The notes below the pieces were generated by a model. It was not told the DNA's origin, made no database searches, and saw only the letters and a program-made list of their open reading frames with translations. From NCBI GenBank assembly GCA_002715545.1, contig PAZI01000014.1:8199-26385 (forward strand): DNA of 18,187 nt. The letters are read 5' to 3'. Below, piece after piece: positions 15,840 through 18,187 of the stretch. The DNA is from Methanobacteriota archaeon (GTDB lineage: Archaea; Thermoplasmatota; Poseidoniia; Poseidoniales; SP79). The first letter of the stretch is position 1. Each line of letters starts with the position of its first letter. Position numbers and translations under genes: made by a program.

Positions 15840-16499
15840 TCAAGATGCGCCAGTCATGTGAATGCCTGGAAATTGGTCTTCCTCTTCTCGATAGATTGTC
15901 CGCATGTTCGAGATGAAGTTAGCTTCATCGACATAGAGGCGATAGGCTTCAAAATCCTCCGGCGCATCGGATTCCAACCATTTCAAGATTGTTTCAAAGG
16001 TCATACGCGCACCCTCTCTGTGTGGATAAGCAAAAATTCCCATGCTTAATGCCGGCGCAGCTACTGTCTTAGCCCCTAATGCCACAATTTCTGTGAAAAG
16101 TGAGGTGTAAGCCTTCTGAAGAAGTTCCTTACGCTGCTTATCTTGATTCGGGCGTCGGCAATCAGGGGCAACGACATGAACGACATGTTTTGCATCCAAA
16201 TCGAATGCTTCAGTCGTTCTTGCCTCACCAACAAAACATGGTGGCTGATTCACGGCCCGCCGCTCCGCCGCTAATTCTCGACATGCTTCCATCAACTTAG
16301 GGCCTGCAGCTTTGTGAACTACAGCATCCAAACCTTCGCGCCCAGAAAGCCGATTGTTTGCCGGGGTGACGATCACGTCTGCCCCTTCTTTGCCAACCTG
16401 ACCATGTAGCACGTATAGCGTACCATTCTTGCATTCGCGGACGAGGTACTCAATAGCCATGGACCGCCGGGAGGGGCTTATTGATATCAAAGCGTCCAT
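15840..16499 (-). CDS. Macro-domain protein (ADP-ribose-binding fold)
   Basis: This 219-residue cytosolic protein belongs to the macro-domain family, which binds ADP-ribose or related nucleotides and often removes ADP-ribose from proteins or nucleic acids. The first loop reads ADVIVTPANNRLSGREGLD (40-58), followed by HKAAG at 62-66. The second binding loop is APALSMGIFAYP at 148-159. The usual NAAN is TPAN here, so the first Asn is missing, and the glycine run GGGG is SGREG; hydrolase activity is therefore uncertain. A C-terminal segment after residue 175 (YRLYVDE) resembles the end of the domain, followed by an acidic tail. The ATG at 16460 (residue 14) is an alternative start close to the domain boundary. 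YjbQ lies 30 bp downstream. Confidence 0.85.
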   Translation of the reverse strand: MDALISISPSRRSMAIEYLVRECKNGTLYVLHGQVGKEGADVIVTPANNRLSGREGLDAVVHKAAGPKLMEACRELAAERRAVNQPPCFVGEARTTEAFDLDAKHVVHVVAPDCRRPNQDKQRKELLQKAYTSLFTEIVALGAKTVAAPALSMGIFAYPHREGARMTFETILKWLESDAPEDFEAYRLYVDEANFISNMRTIYREEEDQFPGIHMTGAS

Positions 16500-16559
16500 C
16501 TCTCGTGTCCTAGAAATTTAGTGTTCAGAGCACATAGAAGGGGAAGAGTCCCGAAGTCA

Positions 16560-16567
16560 CTATGTAT
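16560..16567 (+). promoter_or_regulatory. TATA-like box of the Lrp/AsnC-domain gene
   Basis: CTATGTAT is centred about 24-25 nt upstream of the GTG at 16588, predicting a leaderless transcript. It lies in the 88-bp divergent gap with the macro-domain gene, where an A/T-rich CTAAATTT on the minus strand (about 16514-16521) could serve the other direction. Confidence 0.45.
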
Positions 16568-16587
16568 CAGGTACGGCATCTGAATAC

Positions 16588-16827
16588 GTGGCCACTGGTT
16601 ATGTGTTGATTAACGTCGAGCCGGGCCACGAATTTCAGGTCCACGAGAGCATAACAGATTTTGATATGATTGAAGATGCAACCATCCTATTCGGGGAGTA
16701 TGACGTGATTGCTAAGATCGTGGCTGATGACTTACATGACATCGCGTCTCTTGTTGTCGAATCGATACGTCAGATTCCCGGCGTGGTAAATACGAAGACG
16801 CTGGCCGGTGCAGAGCGTTTGAATTGA
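16588..16827 (+). CDS. Stand-alone Lrp/AsnC ligand-binding (RAM) domain protein
   Basis: This 79-residue protein corresponds to the C-terminal effector-binding domain of Lrp/AsnC regulators without the DNA-binding helix-turn-helix. The beta-alpha-beta-beta-alpha-beta pattern is clear: YVLINVEPG, then a helix with VHESI, then ATILFGEYDVIAKIVADD, then a helix, then GVVNTKTL. The turn FGEYDVIAKI is typical of the family's central hairpin. Such single-domain proteins in archaea are thought to bind amino acids or to modulate full-length Lrp proteins by mixed oligomers; the partner is not in this window. The start is GTG, supported by the TATA-like spacing. MC1 follows 120 bp downstream on the same strand with its own promoter signals. 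Confidence 0.9.
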   Translation: MATGYVLINVEPGHEFQVHESITDFDMIEDATILFGEYDVIAKIVADDLHDIASLVVESIRQIPGVVNTKTLAGAERLN

Positions 16828-16893
16828 TATTGAGCGCTGACTGCGTGCCAATCGTTGATGCCCTCTTGATAGGTGAGCAGCCCCCTCTTTATG

Positions 16894-16902
16894 GCATAAA
16901 AG
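16894..16902 (+). promoter_or_regulatory. TATA-like box of the MC1 gene
   Basis: GCATAAAAG is centred about 50 nt upstream of the MC1 ATG. A start site about 26 nt downstream (near 16924) would leave a leader of roughly 24 nt that contains the strong Shine-Dalgarno sequence. A nearby ATTATTAATC is a second candidate. Confidence 0.4.
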
Positions 16903-16932
16903 ATTATTAATCGAATCTATTCTCGCCCAGCC

Positions 16933-16940
16933 AAGGAGGA
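16933..16940 (+). promoter_or_regulatory. Strong Shine-Dalgarno of the MC1 gene
   Basis: AAGGAGGA ends 7 nt before the ATG at 16948. This is one of only two strong ribosome-binding sites seen in the window (the other precedes sdhB). It fits a highly expressed chromatin protein with a leadered mRNA among mostly leaderless genes. Confidence 0.75.
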
Positions 16941-16947
16941 ACTAATT

Positions 16948-17253
16948 ATGGCAAAAGCAAAGAAGAATTTTGTCCTTGTTGATTCAAACAACAAGGACAC
17001 GAACCACGTGTTCAAGAGCGCACAACCCCGCGGAGCCGCCCTCAAGGCGGTCAACAAGCTGGCAAAGGACTTGGGCAAGCAGGAAGTATCGGGTCTCGCA
17101 ATCCGATTACGCGAGCGCGGCACCAAGCCCGCTCGAATACACTGCTTCACTGGCGAGCGAAAGCGCGTCAAGGCACCTGACAACCGCCCAGCCTGGCTCC
17201 CAGAGATGATCTGGAAAGCCAACGTCAAGAAGAGCGGCGTCGAGCGCCTCTGA
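16948..17253 (+). CDS. MC1-type nonhistone chromosomal protein
   Basis: This 101-residue basic protein is homologous to archaeal MC1, a monomeric chromatin protein that bends and compacts DNA. The recognisable core is KNFVLVDSNN near the start, QPRGAALKAVNK at 26-37, IRLRERGTK at 52-60, and NRPAWLPE at 79-86, matching NRPAWMPE of Methanosarcina MC1; Trp83 corresponds to the DNA-intercalating Trp. The protein is slightly longer than classical MC1 (about 93), with extra residues around 38-50. A strong Shine-Dalgarno sequence and TATA box suggest high expression. It lies downstream of the Lrp-domain gene. It is a likely major nucleoid protein here, since no histone gene is in the window, though absence elsewhere cannot be judged. 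Confidence 0.93.
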   Translation: MAKAKKNFVLVDSNNKDTNHVFKSAQPRGAALKAVNKLAKDLGKQEVSGLAIRLRERGTKPARIHCFTGERKRVKAPDNRPAWLPEMIWKANVKKSGVERL

Positions 17254-17284
17254 GTCCTTAGGACCTGAGCACAATCTCAATCAC

Positions 17285-17314
17285 CCTGCGACCCGGCTTC
17301 GGCCGGGTCGTAGG
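17285..17314. terminator. Stable hairpin with TTCG tetraloop between MC1 and sdhB
   Basis: CGACCCGGC (17289-17297) and GCCGGGTCG (17302-17310) pair perfectly around a TTCG loop. Four more pairs, one a wobble, extend the stem outward to 13 bp. It sits in the 90-bp gap between two convergent genes, so it is at the 3' side of both. No T-run follows, unlike usual archaeal terminators. It may be a bidirectional terminator or an mRNA 3'-end stabiliser. The structure is certain; the function is inference. Confidence 0.6.
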
Positions 17315-17343
17315 CTTACCATCATCAATCACTTTCTTGGATC

Positions 17344-18093
17344 TCAAGTTTTCCCACGGAGTTTCCGCCAAATCATAGTCAGTGGGTCGTAGTGTTGGTC
17401 GACGACTCTTTCTTTCAGCGGAATGATAGCGTTATCCGTGATGTTGATGCCAGCCGGACAGACGTCAGTACAACATTTAGTGATGTTACAATAGCCGATT
17501 CCGAAGACATCTTTGACATCATCTATTCGGTCTTCTTGATCCATGGGGTGCATTTCGAAGTTAGCGATGCGAACAAATGTCCGCGGCCCACCAAACTCTT
17601 CGAATTTCTGGTATTCACGTAATACGTGACAAGTATTCTGGCAGATGAAACACTCGATGCATGTACGGAACTCTTGTGAACGGTCTGCCTCAAACTGATG
17701 GAATTCCCAATCTGGTTCTTCAGGTCCCTTGATTCCTTTGACCTTGGCTGCTACCTCATAGTTCCAAGACACATCAGTGACGAGATCTTTGACGTGAGGG
17801 AATGTCCGGAGCGGTCGAACCTCAATGGGCTGTCCTTCAGGAGTTTCATCAAGGATATCAGCCATGCGCGTCATGCACATCAATTTTGGTTTCCCATTGA
17901 TCTCAGCACTGCATGACCCACATTTCCCTGCCTTGCAATTCCACCGACTTGACAGATCCGATTCTTGTTCGTGCTGTATTCTATGTACGCAATCAAGTAG
18001 CACCATTCCTTCATCCATCTCAACTTCGTATTCTTTGAGCTCTCCCTCTCCTTGTTCTCCTCGAAAAATATGTAGGTTCACTTTCTTGGTCAT
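17344..18093 (-). CDS. sdhB: Succinate dehydrogenase/fumarate reductase iron-sulfur subunit
   Basis: This 249-residue protein passes electrons from the flavoprotein to the membrane subunits of complex II. The N-terminal ferredoxin domain has the [2Fe-2S] ligands C53, C58, C61 and C73. The C-terminal domain has C145, C148, C151 and C212, aligning with the [4Fe-4S] ligands of E. coli SdhB, and C155, C202 and C208, aligning with the [3Fe-4S] ligands. An additional C207 adjoins C208. Length is typical of the family. GGAGGTGA lies 6 nt upstream of the ATG inside the preceding gene, and the stop of that gene overlaps the start (ATGA), showing tight operon coupling. No further sdh gene follows on this strand within the window; MC1 converges instead. 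Confidence 0.95.
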   Translation of the reverse strand: MTKKVNLHIFRGEQGEGELKEYEVEMDEGMVLLDCVHRIQHEQESDLSSRWNCKAGKCGSCSAEINGKPKLMCMTRMADILDETPEGQPIEVRPLRTFPHVKDLVTDVSWNYEVAAKVKGIKGPEEPDWEFHQFEADRSQEFRTCIECFICQNTCHVLREYQKFEEFGGPRTFVRIANFEMHPMDQEDRIDDVKDVFGIGYCNITKCCTDVCPAGINITDNAIIPLKERVVDQHYDPLTMIWRKLRGKT

Positions 18094-18187
18094 TCCTCTT
18101 CACCTCCCTTCTTTGAGCGATTGAGGTGAGCTTCAACTTCAGGAGGTGGTTGTTCTATCTCTTCTTCATCGATCATGATCTTATCTT
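18090..18187 (-). CDS. C-terminal end of the gene upstream of sdhB (possibly sdhA)
   Basis: A minus-strand frame open from the window edge ends in TGA at 18090-18092, overlapping the sdhB ATG by 4 bp. The visible end, DKIMIDEEEIEQPPPEVEAH followed by a basic then acidic tail, is a charged, Pro-rich C-terminus without a recognisable domain. In many archaea sdhA immediately precedes sdhB with such overlap, so the flavoprotein subunit is the natural guess. SdhC or SdhD is possible, but a membrane subunit is less likely given this hydrophilic end. Confidence 0.6.
   Translation of the reverse strand, partial: DKIMIDEEEIEQPPPEVEAHLNRSKKGGEEE
18100..18108 (-). promoter_or_regulatory. Shine-Dalgarno of sdhB inside the upstream gene
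   Basis: The minus strand reads GGGAGGTGA, ending 6 nt before the sdhB ATG. It lies within the last codons of the upstream gene and supports internal initiation or coupled re-initiation at the ATGA overlap. Confidence 0.7.

Noticed and set aside
1..18187. CRISPR array, insertion sequence or prophage
   Set aside because: I saw no spaced direct repeats, transposase or phage-like gene, and no terminal inverted repeats.

Overview
The window reads as a compact archaeal genome segment, most likely from a marine euryarchaeon of the Thermoplasmatota (Poseidoniales / Marine Group II type). That placement is inference. The domain-level call rests on an MC1-type chromatin protein, an Hjc-type Holliday junction resolvase, an archaeal (His-type) signal peptidase I, an Lhr-family helicase, a tRNA gene without encoded CCA, and many start codons lying about 23-28 nt downstream of TATA-like boxes, which is the leaderless archaeal arrangement. 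No mobile element, CRISPR array, phage gene or rRNA was seen.

Layout. 1-2342 (minus): the start of an unidentified gene, preceded by a presenilin-like (A22) intramembrane aspartyl protease that carries a large putative extracytoplasmic insertion. 2460-3158 (plus): a dCTP deaminase/dUTPase-family enzyme. 3155-11116 (minus): a 1681-residue secreted, membrane-anchored surface protein followed 27 bp later by an Lhr helicase. 11220-12563 (plus): a small two-TM protein and signal peptidase I. 12564-14027 (minus): a site-2 protease-like M50 metalloprotease with a PDZ-like insertion. 14078-14629 (plus): an unrecognised soluble protein. 14588-15121 (minus): an Hjc-like resolvase. 15276-15347 (plus): tRNA-Gly(CCC). 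15351-16499 (minus): a macro-domain protein and a YjbQ/UPF0047 protein. 16588-17253 (plus): a stand-alone Lrp/AsnC ligand-binding domain and MC1. 17344-18187 (minus): succinate dehydrogenase iron-sulfur subunit and the tail of an upstream gene, overlapping it by 4 bp.

Function. Most genes are housekeeping: nucleotide metabolism, DNA repair, chromatin and respiration. The noteworthy theme is the cell envelope. Two different intramembrane proteases (A22 and M50), the signal peptidase and a giant surface protein lie within 14 kb. The A22 protease has all ten of its N-glycosylation sequons confined to an inserted ectodomain of about 375 residues between TM3 and TM4. Genes alternate strand almost singly, with convergent stops that overlap or abut and short divergent gaps that appear to hold back-to-back leaderless promoters.
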